From Leeuwenhoekiella blandensis MED217 (GTDB taxonomy: Bacteria; Bacteroidota; Bacteroidia; Flavobacteriales; Flavobacteriaceae), in NCBI RefSeq assembly GCF_000152985.1, contig NZ_CH672395.1, positions 1,340,567 to 1,404,566 of the forward strand: 64,000 nt of DNA, read 5' to 3'. The notes under the pieces are model-generated. The model saw only the letters and a list, made by a program, of their open reading frames with translations, made no database searches and was not told where the DNA came from. This document shows, piece after piece, positions 44,767 to 53,975 of this stretch; within the stretch, counting starts at the first letter, position 1, and every line of letters begins with the position of its first letter. Position numbers and translations under genes: made by a program.

Positions 44767-46836
44767 ATGAGATTGATTTTTTCGCTTATCGCAGCATTTT
44801 TGATAAGTACCACATACGCCCAACAAACCGAAACGGTTGACTTTGAACGCATATACGCATTGCTTGATTTTAATTTTGCCGAAGGAACCGTAAGCGGTGA
44901 TATGGAGGTGAAATTTACAATGAAAGACCATGCCGACTTTATTTACCTCGATGCCAAAAACATCACAAAGTATGAAGCGGTTTTAGACGGTAAAATTGTC
45001 GCTACCCATACCGATGATAACCGTATTATTTTTACTCAGAATTTTGTCAAGGGAAAGACCTACAACTTAATGCTGGAGTATACCGCAAAACCTAACAAAG
45101 CCTTGTACTTTGTAAATAATGGCGGATTTCAGCAAATCTGGACACAAGGGCAGGGGAAGTATACTTCAAACTGGTTGCCAAGCATTGACGACATGAACGA
45201 TAAGATCGAGTTTGATCTTTCGATCGTTGCTTATCCCGGGCAAGAGGTGGTCGCTAACGGGGTTTTAAAGGAGAAGGAAGAAGTTGAGGATAAATTCATC
45301 TGGCATTATGAGATGTCAGAACCGATGTCAAGCTACCTTGTAGCTGTCGTTCTTGGGGATTATCGCAAGCAAAGACGTTTGTCAGAATCGGGAGTGCCTA
45401 TTGACCTGTATTATTACCCTGAAGATTCACTAAAGGTGATGACCACCTATAAATATTCTGATGATATCTTTGATTTTCTAGAAGAAGAAATAGGGGTTCC
45501 TTATCCGTGGTCTGTTTATAAGCAAATTCCGGTAAAGGATTTTCTCTATGCCGGTATGGAAAATACCACCGCAACCATTTTTAGTGATGCATACATGGTA
45601 GACCGCACTGGTTTTACAGATCGCAATTATGTGAATGTAAATGCGCACGAACTCGCGCATCAATGGTTTGGCGATTATGTAACCGAAACCTCCGGAACGC
45701 ATCACTGGTTGCAAGAAGGTTTTGCAACCTATTACGCGTTACTAGCAGAAGCTGAAGTTTTAGGCGAAGAAGTATATGCCTGGAAGCTGTTTCAGTCGGC
45801 GATGCAATTAAAAGAAATGAGCGATAAAGGAAATGGGGAAAGTCTTTTAAATCCCAAGGCCAGCTCCCTTACCTTTTATCAAAAAGGTGCCTGGGCGTTG
45901 CATATGTTGCGTAAGGAAATTGGAGATGAAGCTTTTAAAACTGCTGTGAAAAGTTATTTGCAAAAGCATAAATTCAGTAATGTAGATACTGAAGATTTCC
46001 TGGCAGAAGCCCGTGCTGCAAGTGGATCTGATTTACAGGAATTTGAATGGAAATGGTTAAGAGCGGTCGCGTTCAACTATGAGGATGCTATTGCTACGCT
46101 AGAGGATTATCCGGTGATTCAACGGTATAAAAGAACGGTAGAATTACGCAAACAATCTTTTGGTCAAAAATCTCAGAAACTCTTCAATCTTTTGGCTTTG
46201 CCCGATAAATATTCGGGGCCTGAAGCGATTTATCAGCTTGCAGATGTTTCTCCAGCGGCGGCAGGTCGTATTTATGAGCGTGCTTTTTACACCAATAATC
46301 CTTGGGTGCGACAGGCTATTGCACAAACAGTGAGCAAAGTGCCGGCTGCGATGAAAGTAAATTATGAGCGTTTGCTTAACGACGATTCCTACATCACGAG
46401 GGAATTGGCTTTGATGAATTTATGGACTTCCTTTCCTAAAGACCGTCATCAATATTTAGATAAGATGAAAGGCGTGCAGGGCTTTTCAAATCATAATGTT
46501 GAGATCCTTTGGCTGGCCTTGGCGATTTCAACTTTAGATTATGAAGAAGCTTATGTGCGAGATCATTTTTTTAGACTTACGCGCTTTACAGGGAACCGCT
46601 ATTCTTTTGAAACCCGCGAGCAGGCCTTTACAAAATTGTATCAATTGCAGCTCTTTGAACCCAAAAGTTTAAAAAATCTCATAGAAGCTTGTTTTCATCA
46701 CAACTGGCGTTTTGCACAGACCTGCCGTCAAATATTAGACGAGGTTGCAAAAATTGAACATTACAGAAAAGAGTTGAAGAAGCTCGATATTTCTGAAGAA
46801 AAGGAAAAGCAACTTTTAGCTGAAAAATTAGGCTGA
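44767..46836 (+). CDS. M1 family aminopeptidase, exported
   Basis: This 689-residue zinc metallopeptidase removes N-terminal amino acids from peptides. The signal peptide ends TTYA before Gln20. The active-site pattern is complete: GxMEN as AGMENTTATIF, zinc ligands His294 and His298 with Glu295 in HELAHQWFG, and the third ligand Glu317 in HHWLQEGFATYYA, which has the exact HExxH-x18-E spacing. An N-terminal beta domain (about 22-205) and a helical C-terminal region (about 440-689) complete the usual M1 layout. It would act in the periplasm on imported peptides. Its stop overlaps the patatin ATG by 1 bp (TGATG), so the two are co-expressed. Confidence 0.95.
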   Translation: MRLIFSLIAAFLISTTYAQQTETVDFERIYALLDFNFAEGTVSGDMEVKFTMKDHADFIYLDAKNITKYEAVLDGKIVATHTDDNRIIFTQNFVKGKTYNLMLEYTAKPNKALYFVNNGGFQQIWTQGQGKYTSNWLPSIDDMNDKIEFDLSIVAYPGQEVVANGVLKEKEEVEDKFIWHYEMSEPMSSYLVAVVLGDYRKQRRLSESGVPIDLYYYPEDSLKVMTTYKYSDDIFDFLEEEIGVPYPWSVYKQIPVKDFLYAGMENTTATIFSDAYMVDRTGFTDRNYVNVNAHELAHQWFGDYVTETSGTHHWLQEGFATYYALLAEAEVLGEEVYAWKLFQSAMQLKEMSDKGNGESLLNPKASSLTFYQKGAWALHMLRKEIGDEAFKTAVKSYLQKHKFSNVDTEDFLAEARAASGSDLQEFEWKWLRAVAFNYEDAIATLEDYPVIQRYKRTVELRKQSFGQKSQKLFNLLALPDKYSGPEAIYQLADVSPAAAGRIYERAFYTNNPWVRQAIAQTVSKVPAAMKVNYERLLNDDSYITRELALMNLWTSFPKDRHQYLDKMKGVQGFSNHNVEILWLALAISTLDYEEAYVRDHFFRLTRFTGNRYSFETREQAFTKLYQLQLFEPKSLKNLIEACFHHNWRFAQTCRQILDEVAKIEHYRKELKKLDISEEKEKQLLAEKLG

Positions 46837-47759
46837 TGCGTGCACTTGTTATTTCAGGAGGAGGAAGTAAAGGAGCTTATGCAGGCGGTGTGGCCCAGCA
46901 TTTGATCGAAGAACAAGGCCATAAATATGACTTGTTTTTAGGGACATCTACCGGAAGTCTCTTAATCTCCCAACTGGCAAATAACAATATTAAACGTGCC
47001 TACGAGGTATACACGCAGGTCAATCAAAACACGATTTTTAATGTGAATCCTTTCAATATTAAAAAACGTGGAGATCGGGAGTACGTTTCTATAAATTACT
47101 GGAATACGGTTTGGCAATTTATAAGACGTAAACGCACCTTTGGGGAAAGCAAAAACTTGCTTAAAAACATAAAAAAAAATCTTTCTAGAGCCGAGTTTGA
47201 GGAGATCAAGCAACAAACTACAGATGTGGTGGTAACCGTATCCAACCTGACTAAAAACACTGTAGAATACAAGTCGATACGCAATTGGGAATATGATGAT
47301 TTCTGCGAATGGATTTGGATCAGTTGTAATTACATCCCGTTTATGAGTCTGGTGAAGAAAAACGGTTTTGAGTATGCAGATGGAGGTTTTGGATGCATCG
47401 TTCCCATACGCGAAGCCATACGTCGCGGAGCCACCGAAGTAGATGCCATTATTCTCGAGTCTGAGAATATGGAGTATAACAAAGTGCTGGGAAATAACCC
47501 GTTCTCATTGATGGTAAATCTCTTCGGGTTTTTGATGGATCAGGTAGAATATCACGATGTGATCGTAGGCAAACTGGCAGCCATTAATAGAGATGTGCCG
47601 CTCAATTTGTATTATACCCCGTCAAAACTTACCGAAAACAGCCTGATCTTTAATAAAAAATTGATGAGTAATTGGTGGCAACAAGGCTGGGATTATGCTG
47701 CCGCGAAAGCCAAACACGCACAGGAAAATAAACTACGTGAACTTCCGGAAACCGAATAG
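46836..47759 (+). CDS. Patatin-like phospholipase
   Basis: This 307-residue lipid acyl hydrolase has the full patatin set: oxyanion loop GGGSKGAYAGG (8-18), nucleophile Ser38 in GTSTGS and catalytic Asp182 in ADGGFG. No signal peptide or membrane helix is evident, so it is cytosolic or associates with the inner membrane. Many bacterial relatives hydrolyse phospholipids or lysophospholipids, but the true substrate is unknown. Its start codon overlaps the aminopeptidase stop codon by 1 base, which implies translational coupling. It ends 1 bp before the stop of the convergent lipoprotein gene, with no intervening terminator. Confidence 0.95.
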   Translation: MRALVISGGGSKGAYAGGVAQHLIEEQGHKYDLFLGTSTGSLLISQLANNNIKRAYEVYTQVNQNTIFNVNPFNIKKRGDREYVSINYWNTVWQFIRRKRTFGESKNLLKNIKKNLSRAEFEEIKQQTTDVVVTVSNLTKNTVEYKSIRNWEYDDFCEWIWISCNYIPFMSLVKKNGFEYADGGFGCIVPIREAIRRGATEVDAIILESENMEYNKVLGNNPFSLMVNLFGFLMDQVEYHDVIVGKLAAINRDVPLNLYYTPSKLTENSLIFNKKLMSNWWQQGWDYAAAKAKHAQENKLRELPETE

Positions 47760-47760
47760 C

Positions 47761-48165
47761 TTAGTTTACCGTGATTTCTTTGGTGATAACTTCAGTTGCT
47801 GAAGTTTTAAATTTCAGAATATAGCTGCCTTCTTTTTTCGGGCGAAAAATATAATCAGCCTTACGGGTTGGGATATCCATCGTACACATACTACAGGTAT
47901 CGTAAATCGCTTCAACTTCAATGCTGATTTCATTTCCATTTACCGATTCGATAAACTGATTAAACTGTCCACAACCGTTGTTCACAGGAAATGAAACTAC
48001 GAGTTTGAGTTCGTCATCCAATGCTACAGTCGACGCTCCTGAAACCTGAGAAACCCAGGCAGTCTTGGTTTCGGTACAGTTTTTTTCTTCGGCAGAAGCC
48101 GAGGTGGCATCACAACCGGAAATGAAAAGTAGACCTGCAAAAAGCAGCGTGCAAAGGAGTTTCAT
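47761..48165 (-). CDS. Small lipoprotein of unknown function
   Basis: This 134-residue protein has a lipoprotein signal ending LLFISGC (Cys18) and then a beta-sandwich-like domain of about 100 residues with three cysteines in YDTCSMCTMDIPTRK and GCGQF. The last part (YIFRPKKEGSYILKFKTSATEVITKEITV) resembles an Ig-like or proteinase-inhibitor-like strand pattern. No family is recognised with certainty. The start at 48165 (MKLLCTLLF) is chosen because the upstream TTG at 48231 would add 22 residues before the signal peptide. It follows the antiporter gene by 66 bp on the same strand. Confidence 0.82.
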   Translation of the reverse strand: MKLLCTLLFAGLLFISGCDATSASAEEKNCTETKTAWVSQVSGASTVALDDELKLVVSFPVNNGCGQFNQFIESVNGNEISIEVEAIYDTCSMCTMDIPTRKADYIFRPKKEGSYILKFKTSATEVITKEITVN

Positions 48166-48231
48166 AAGCTTCGTTTCTTTATAGATACCGAAGCTAAAAA
48201 AGGGTTGCGTGCTGCGCGAAAGGATTAGCAA

Positions 48232-49689
48232 TTAATTAACGCACTTGATCACATCATCCAGCCCTTCTTCATCTTCACTTAAAACCACCAGCGTGTCACC
48301 TGCGTGGATCACCGTAGAACCTTTAGGAGTTAAAAACTTATCGTTTCGCTTGATCATTGCGATAATCGCATTTTTAGGAAAGCCCAGGTCAATGATTTTA
48401 GTGTCAGCAGCCTTACAGTTTTGACTGATTTTAATCTCGCGCATCGCAGTTTTTGGGATTTCTGAAATCAAATGATTCATATTGCGCTGCGTACTGCTTT
48501 CTTCGGGCAAACCAACTTTAAGCCATTTTGCCACCACCGAAAGGGTGGTGCCTTGGATCAACACCGAAGTCAATGAAATAAAGAACACGATATTAAAGAT
48601 CATATTGGCTTTCTCTATGCCGGCAAGTAATGGGTACGTTGCAAAAACAATTGGCACAGCACCACGTAAGCCTACCCAAGAGATGTAAAATCTACGACGC
48701 ATTTTCATTTTAAAAAATCCGAGACTTATAAAAACGCCAACAGGTCGCGCGATAAAAATGAGGAATAAAGAAATCATTAAACCAATCCCGATATAAGGAA
48801 TGACTTGCGTGGGAAATACGAGTAAGCCCAGCGTAAGGAACAAAACGATTTGCATCAACCACGCCAGCCCGTCAAACATTTTTAAGATCGTTTGCTTATG
48901 GATTAGGTCTTGATTCCCCAGGTAGACAGCGCAAATATAGATCGCGAGAAAACCGTTTCCGCCGATGAATTCTGTGGCAGAAAAGGTGATGAACATCAAC
49001 GAGATGACCAATACAGGGTATAAACCTTCAAAACCCAACTGAATTTTATTGATGGTGATTTTACTGAGTTTCCCAAAGAGGAAACCGGCAATTCCACCTA
49101 CGATCATTTGTGTTAAAAGCATCGGGATCACCGAAGCCAAACCTTGATCTTGATTGATGACTAAGGTTAAAAAAGCGATGGTAAGCACGTAGGCCATCGG
49201 GTCATTACTACCACTTTCCAGTTCAAGTGTGGGGCGTAAATTGGTTTTGAGCGCTAAACTTTTAGAACGTAGTATTGAAAATACCGCTGCAGCATCGGTA
49301 GAGGAAACTATCGAGCCGAGAAGCATGCTCTCATAAATCGTAAAATCGGTTATATAAAATACAAAGCAACCCAAAGAGACGGCGGTGAGCAGAACGCCAA
49401 CTGTAGACAGCGCCAGTCCTTCGCGCAGAATGGGTTTTACAGAAGACCAATGCGTATCTAATCCACCGGAAAAAAGTATGAAGTTGAGCGATACAATTCC
49501 GATAAATTGTGCGATTTCCGGATTGTCAAATTGAATACCGCCAATACCATCAGAACCCGCGATCATCCCAATTCCTAAGAATAAGATAAGCGTGGGTACA
49601 CCAAATTTATAGGAAGTTTTACCTACAATAATACTTATCAAAAGTAAGACAGAGCCAACGAAGACAATATTCTCGATGGTTAGATTCAT
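48232..49689 (-). CDS. Potassium/proton antiporter (NhaP2/CvrA-type, CPA1 family)
   Basis: This 485-residue inner-membrane transporter has about 12 membrane segments (residues 5-390) of the Na+/H+ exchanger fold with the conserved STDAAAVFSIL and ELESGSNDPMA, and then a C-terminal RCK_C (TrkA-C) domain (about 410-485, with FPKNAIIAMIKRND and GDTLVVLS). This combination is found in K+/H+ antiporters of the NhaP2 group, which expel K+ in exchange for H+ and adjust ion balance in the cytosol. The ion specificity is inferred from family. A perfect 18-bp palindrome lies about 40 bp upstream of the ATG. It is preceded on the strand by a DUF3124 lipoprotein gene. Confidence 0.93.
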   Translation of the reverse strand: MNLTIENIVFVGSVLLLISIIVGKTSYKFGVPTLILFLGIGMIAGSDGIGGIQFDNPEIAQFIGIVSLNFILFSGGLDTHWSSVKPILREGLALSTVGVLLTAVSLGCFVFYITDFTIYESMLLGSIVSSTDAAAVFSILRSKSLALKTNLRPTLELESGSNDPMAYVLTIAFLTLVINQDQGLASVIPMLLTQMIVGGIAGFLFGKLSKITINKIQLGFEGLYPVLVISLMFITFSATEFIGGNGFLAIYICAVYLGNQDLIHKQTILKMFDGLAWLMQIVLFLTLGLLVFPTQVIPYIGIGLMISLFLIFIARPVGVFISLGFFKMKMRRRFYISWVGLRGAVPIVFATYPLLAGIEKANMIFNIVFFISLTSVLIQGTTLSVVAKWLKVGLPEESSTQRNMNHLISEIPKTAMREIKISQNCKAADTKIIDLGFPKNAIIAMIKRNDKFLTPKGSTVIHAGDTLVVLSEDEEGLDDVIKCVN

Positions 49690-49729
49690 ATAGGGGGAGT
49701 TTTAGAAAAGGCTTTATTGATTTTTTTTT

Positions 49730-49747
49730 ATAGAATAGCTATTCTAT
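49730..49747. promoter_or_regulatory. 18-bp perfect palindrome between the DUF3124 and antiporter genes
   Basis: ATAGAATAGCTATTCTAT is its own reverse complement and covers the stop codon of the DUF3124 gene, ending 41 bp upstream of the antiporter ATG. The T run lies on the wrong side for termination on the minus strand. It could be an operator for the antiporter gene. Confidence 0.4.
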
Positions 49748-50251
49748 GCGCTTTCCTTGTGTGATAAACGAAAGTCCTTGAGTTCCTCGGGTTGAAATCA
49801 TGATACTTTCAAAAATAGGATCGGTAACGTTGGGATCATCGAGCCAGTTAAAAATAAAGTTCCCGCCGGTGCCTCCTGTTTTATCACCTTCTTCAATTAT
49901 GATCTCTACGGTCTCTAAAGGTTTTAAAGCAATAGGGAAATCAAAATAGGTATGAATAAGCTTGCCGGTAGTGTCATAATACGAACCGCTAGTGAGTACG
50001 AGTTCTTGGGTTTCACTGGTGTTACGGAGGCTTACGGTTACCGTTAAATCATGAGTGAGATGTTCTGAAGTACTGTAGATTTCAGAATAGATTCCTAAAT
50101 AGGTTTTTGCTTTTTGCAGGCTATCTTGTTCAGGAAGTGTTGCGCGACGTTTTTCCCAATTGATCGGGTTTATAGAGCTGCTTTCTTTTTGCTCGCTTTC
50201 GCAGGCACTAAAAAGAAAAACCGAAGCTAGTATAAAAAGTAGATTGCGCAT
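49739..50251 (-). CDS. DUF3124-domain lipoprotein
   Basis: This 170-residue protein has a lipoprotein signal ending LFSAC (Cys17) followed by ESEQKE, acidic as for surface-exposed lipoproteins. The remainder matches DUF3124: TYLGIYSEIYSTSEHLTHDLTVTVSLRN, YYDTTGKLIHTYFDFPIALKPLETVEIIIEE, and GGTGGNFIFNW. The fold is beta-rich. Its function is not known. It lies 11 bp after the small membrane protein gene (50263-50781) and 49 bp before the antiporter, in a run of minus-strand genes that may form one operon. Confidence 0.9.
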   Translation of the reverse strand: MRNLLFILASVFLFSACESEQKESSSINPINWEKRRATLPEQDSLQKAKTYLGIYSEIYSTSEHLTHDLTVTVSLRNTSETQELVLTSGSYYDTTGKLIHTYFDFPIALKPLETVEIIIEEGDKTGGTGGNFIFNWLDDPNVTDPIFESIMISTRGTQGLSFITQGKRIE

Positions 50252-50262
50252 AACATCGTTTT

Positions 50263-50781
50263 TTAGCCAAATAGTTCTTGAACTTCAGCCTTAAGATACT
50301 CTAAAGCTAGAGAAGTAGGGTTTTGCGACTCGTCAAAATTTGTTAAAATATATTCTCGAATATCCTGAGCGGTCTCTAGCTGTGTATCGGCAAGGGTTTT
50401 TCGTAAGTGTTGAATCAAGGTGTTTTTTGATGATTTTACGGTGGCCCAACATTCGTTAGATACATAGACCTGCTGCGTAAGATTGTGCTCAAATTCCTGC
50501 TCGATTGTAGCCGCTAATAAATCAACATACGTTTTTTTGTCTTCGGTAGTCGGTTTTACGCGTATAAGCAACTGCAACGGAGAGATACGCTCTAAAAGCA
50601 AGGTAAGGCGCTCGTAGGCTTGCAAACGTATAGGCAACGACGCTGCTTGAGCTTCTTTATGCATCAAAAAACGCCTTCTATTTTTCTCGTTTTTTAAAAA
50701 GCCGTCAAAAAAGTAATAGGCGAGAAGTCCAACTACCACCGCTGGAGCTACCGGAATTAAAATTTCTAAAATATCATTCAT
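50263..50781 (-). CDS. Membrane-anchored protein of unknown function (172 aa)
   Basis: An N-terminal membrane segment (about 7-26, ILIPVAPAVVVGLLAYYFF) anchors a cytoplasmic helical domain (about 30-172) with conserved-looking RRRFLMHKEAQAASLPIRLQAYERL and ISPLQLLIR. Proteins of this layout are frequent in Bacteroidota and lack a known function. It starts 2 bp before the stop of the FMN glutamate-synthase-like gene upstream, so both are co-transcribed. The DUF3124 lipoprotein gene follows. No enzyme motif is visible. Confidence 0.82.
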   Translation of the reverse strand: MNDILEILIPVAPAVVVGLLAYYFFDGFLKNEKNRRRFLMHKEAQAASLPIRLQAYERLTLLLERISPLQLLIRVKPTTEDKKTYVDLLAATIEQEFEHNLTQQVYVSNECWATVKSSKNTLIQHLRKTLADTQLETAQDIREYILTNFDESQNPTSLALEYLKAEVQELFG

Positions 50782-50783
50782 AA

Positions 50784-52400
50784 TTAATAACGTACGTCTT
50801 CAAATTGTTTTACCTGACTGTGCTCGCGTTTCACGGTTTCTTTGTCATATTCTCCGCCTAAGTAGTCACAATTCAAGAGCGAAGACATTCCTTCAAAGGG
50901 AACTTCTACTTTGTGGTAACTAAAACAGGCCGCGAGGGTTTGACTCAGGTTTTTATCGCCTAAAGTTAAGTCAACATCTTCAGTTGTCAACTGGCAAGGA
51001 TGTTCATAGCCACAAGCATGGGTGATCTCAAGCAATTCTTTTCTGAAATTCTTAAAGTAAAAGTTAGTTCGTACCGCTTTATCTTCAACATTAATACCGG
51101 CTTGAAGCCATTTGTTTTGAGTGGCTACACCACTTGGGCAGGTATTGTTATGACAGGCTTTGGCTTGAATACAGCCAATAGAAAGCATGGCTTCACGAGC
51201 AACATTCACTACATCTGCTCCCATAGCAAAGGCCATGGCGCCTTTTGCAGGAAGGCCTAGTTTTCCACTTCCTATAAAAACAATGCGGTCTGTAAGATGA
51301 TGCTTTTTGAAAATTTTATAAAGATCACTAAAGGCATACACCCAAGGTAGCGAAACGTGATCGGCAAAACTGGGTGGTGCGGCTCCGGTTCCTCCCTCGC
51401 CACCATCAACCTGAATAAAATCGGGTCCTTTGTTGGTCTTTACCATCAATTGTGCAAGCTTCTCCCAATCTTGCAGTTTTCCTATAGCAGCTTTAATGCC
51501 TACTGGAAGTCCGGTCGCTTCGGCGATTTGCTCAACAAATTCAATCAGCCCTTCCACACCGTCAAAAGCGGTATGTGTTGCGGGTGAAATCACATCTTTA
51601 CCCATAGGCACATGACGTATTTCAGAAATTTCTTTCGTGATCTTTGACGCCGGAAGTACGCCACCTTTTCCTGGTTTTGCACCCTGAGAGAGTTTGATCT
51701 CGATCGCTTTTATCTCGGGATTGGCCTCAACCAAAGCGATCATTTTTTCCATAGAGAAATTTCCGTGGTCGTCGCGAACGCCAAAGTAACCCGTTCCAAC
51801 CTGATAAATTACGTCAGCTCCTTTTTTGTGATAAGGCGAAAGACCTCCTTCACCACAATTATGATATGCATGTGCAAGTTTACAGCCGCGGTTAAGCGAC
51901 TCGATTGCTCTGGCAGAAAGCGAACCAAAACTCATCGCAGAGACGTTTATTGCTGAAGCTGGTCGGTACGGTTTGCGTCTTTTGTTGTAAGCTCCCATAA
52001 CTTTTGCGCAAGGTAAAAAATAGGGGTTTTTGGCGTTGGGATGTTCCGGCGGAACTTTAAAGCCCATCATCGCATTGTTGATGAAAATGTAATTGGCTTC
52101 ATAGATATTTTGATAGGTACCAAAACCTTCATAGTTGTTTTGATTCTTGGCAGATGCATAGATCCAGCCGCGCTCGATACGGTTAAATGGAAGTTCTTCG
52201 CGGTTATTCGCAACGATATATTGTCTCAATTCTGGTCCTATACTTTCAAGCATATAGCGAATATGCCCAACAATGGGAAAGTTGTGGGTGATGATGTGTT
52301 TCTTGTTGAAGAATACATCCCGAATACCAATCACTAGTAAAATGATCAAGACCCAAGCCCACCAGGGAATCTGACTTAAAAAGGTAAAAAACGCGCTCAT
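50784..52400 (-). CDS. FMN-binding glutamate synthase family protein, membrane-anchored
   Basis: This 538-residue protein has an N-terminal membrane segment (about 8-27, IPWWAWVLIILLVIGI) and then the FMN/glutamate-synthase central domain of a GltB-type enzyme. Recognisable parts are SAINVSAMSFGSLSARAIESLNRG, NCGEGGLSPYH, IEIKLSQGAKPGKGGVLP, DFIQVDGGEGGTGAAP and the cysteine cluster GCIQAKACHNNTCPSGVATQN, which may bind an Fe-S cluster. The amidotransferase domain of true glutamate synthase is absent, so it is a stand-alone enzyme of unknown substrate. Such proteins are widespread in Bacteroidota and other phyla. It leads an operon with two downstream membrane-associated proteins. Confidence 0.94.
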   Translation of the reverse strand: MSAFFTFLSQIPWWAWVLIILLVIGIRDVFFNKKHIITHNFPIVGHIRYMLESIGPELRQYIVANNREELPFNRIERGWIYASAKNQNNYEGFGTYQNIYEANYIFINNAMMGFKVPPEHPNAKNPYFLPCAKVMGAYNKRRKPYRPASAINVSAMSFGSLSARAIESLNRGCKLAHAYHNCGEGGLSPYHKKGADVIYQVGTGYFGVRDDHGNFSMEKMIALVEANPEIKAIEIKLSQGAKPGKGGVLPASKITKEISEIRHVPMGKDVISPATHTAFDGVEGLIEFVEQIAEATGLPVGIKAAIGKLQDWEKLAQLMVKTNKGPDFIQVDGGEGGTGAAPPSFADHVSLPWVYAFSDLYKIFKKHHLTDRIVFIGSGKLGLPAKGAMAFAMGADVVNVAREAMLSIGCIQAKACHNNTCPSGVATQNKWLQAGINVEDKAVRTNFYFKNFRKELLEITHACGYEHPCQLTTEDVDLTLGDKNLSQTLAACFSYHKVEVPFEGMSSLLNCDYLGGEYDKETVKREHSQVKQFEDVRY

Positions 52401-52550
52401 ATCTGGTATAAAAATTCAGGCTTCAAACTTACTATTTCCAAAGGGTTTAACGTGATGTAGATGTAAAATTTAGAACTTCTTTAGGTTATTGAGATCGTCA
52501 AAGGCTTGAATATCCTGTGGCTTGCCTCCGAGGTAGTCTAATTCGATAAA

Positions 52551-52584
52551 AAAATGCTTCAACATTTTTATGTTGAAGCATTTT
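52551..52584 (-). terminator. Terminator of the amidohydrolase operon
   Basis: AAAATGCTTCAACAT and ATGTTGAAGCATTTT form a perfect 15-bp stem with a TTTT loop, followed on the minus strand by a T run. It lies about 90 bases after the amidohydrolase stop. The intervening stretch (52585-52675) shows no gene. Confidence 0.92.
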
Positions 52585-52675
52585 AAAAAGGTGTTAGGCA
52601 TCAGCGTTTAACAATCCTAGCCTAGCCTGGAGTAAGATCACTCCGATATCAGAAAACTGCTAGTCCTATCTAAAC

Positions 52676-53959
52676 TTACTGCGCGTTAAGATAATCAACT
52701 ACCAATTGAGACATGGTTTTTACTCCAAGTAACATTCCGTCGTCATCGATCTGGAAATCTGGTGTATGATGCGGATAAGCTTCGGTATTTCCCGGGGTCA
52801 TTCCACCAAGGAAAAAGAAAAATCCGGGTACTTCTTCTTGAAAATAACTGAAGTCTTCACCACCGGTGGTTGCTTTTACCAACTTCACGTGATCTTCTCC
52901 CGCAACTTCCTGCAGCGTAGGCAGCATTTGCGCGGTAAGTTCGAGGTCGTTATAAGTGATCGCTGTATTGCTCTGAAACTCGATCGTTGCGCTTCCGCCG
53001 TAGGCTTTTGCGAGGCCTTCGCTCATTTCGGTCATACGCTTGATGATCAATTCGCGCATATCAGGATCAAGCGTTCTCACCGTACCTATAAGTTCTGCAC
53101 TTTCAGGAATGATATTAAATCGAACTCCGGATGTGATTTTTCCAACGGTGATCACTGCCGGTTCTACAAGCAGATTAGATTCTCTACTGATGATCGACTG
53201 AAATCCGTCAACGATCTTTGATGCGATATAAATAGGGTCAACACCGCCCCAAGGTTGGGAACCGTGGGTTTGTTTTCCTTTGATGTTCACCACAAAACGC
53301 TCAACCGCTGCCATCGTTCCACCAGGTTTATACGCGATGGTTCCTACTGGCGTCGCGCTGTTGATGTGCAATCCAAAAATCGCATCAACATCCGGACTTT
53401 TTAAAACTCCTTCTTTGATCATAAGTGCCGCTCCACCTTCTTCTCCCGGAGGTGCTCCTTCTTCAGCAGGTTGGAAAATGAATTTGACCGTACCGTGAAT
53501 TTTGTCTTTGTTTTGGGCTAAAACTTCTGCAGTTCCCATAAGAATGGCAACATGTGTGTCGTGACCACAGGCGTGCATCACTCCGGTTTCTGAGCCTAAA
53601 AAAGTCGTAGTAACTTCACTTTTAAAAGGGAGGTCATTTCTTTCGGTAACGGGAAGTGCATCCATATCTGCGCGCAGGGCAACCACTTTTCCCGGGTGAT
53701 CACCTTTTAAAACACCAACCACTCCGGTTTTAGCAACTTCGGTTTGTACTTCGATACCTAGGGATTTGAGGTGTTTGGTGATTTTAGCAGCGGTTTCAAA
53801 TTCACGATTACTCAATTCAGGATGCTCGTGAATGTCGTGACGCCAGTCGATGACTTTAGATTCAACAGCCTCTGCAGCTGCAATGAGTTCGGGGTCTGCA
53901 GTCTGCGCAAAGGCGGTAGCGCCTAGAGACAGCAAAAGAAGTGTGTGTAGTTTATTCAT
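52676..53959 (-). CDS. Exported M20 family amidohydrolase
   Basis: This 427-residue zinc metallohydrolase is of the M20D/IAA-amino-acid hydrolase group. The signal peptide ends ATAFA before Gln20. Metal-site motifs are present: DIHEHPELSN, ALRADMDALP, MHACGHDTHVA (Cys and His ligands), FIFQPAEEG and the C-terminal GGEDFSYF. The dimerisation domain (about 215-330) includes KGKQTHGSQPWGGVDP. Relatives cleave N-acyl or N-carboxybenzoyl amino acids and other amides; the substrate is not known. It acts in the periplasm. It follows the DsrE-family gene by 16 bp on the same strand and is co-transcribed. Confidence 0.94.
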   Translation of the reverse strand: MNKLHTLLLLSLGATAFAQTADPELIAAAEAVESKVIDWRHDIHEHPELSNREFETAAKITKHLKSLGIEVQTEVAKTGVVGVLKGDHPGKVVALRADMDALPVTERNDLPFKSEVTTTFLGSETGVMHACGHDTHVAILMGTAEVLAQNKDKIHGTVKFIFQPAEEGAPPGEEGGAALMIKEGVLKSPDVDAIFGLHINSATPVGTIAYKPGGTMAAVERFVVNIKGKQTHGSQPWGGVDPIYIASKIVDGFQSIISRESNLLVEPAVITVGKITSGVRFNIIPESAELIGTVRTLDPDMRELIIKRMTEMSEGLAKAYGGSATIEFQSNTAITYNDLELTAQMLPTLQEVAGEDHVKLVKATTGGEDFSYFQEEVPGFFFFLGGMTPGNTEAYPHHTPDFQIDDDGMLLGVKTMSQLVVDYLNAQ

Positions 53960-53975
53960 AGTTAGTATTTAAAAT

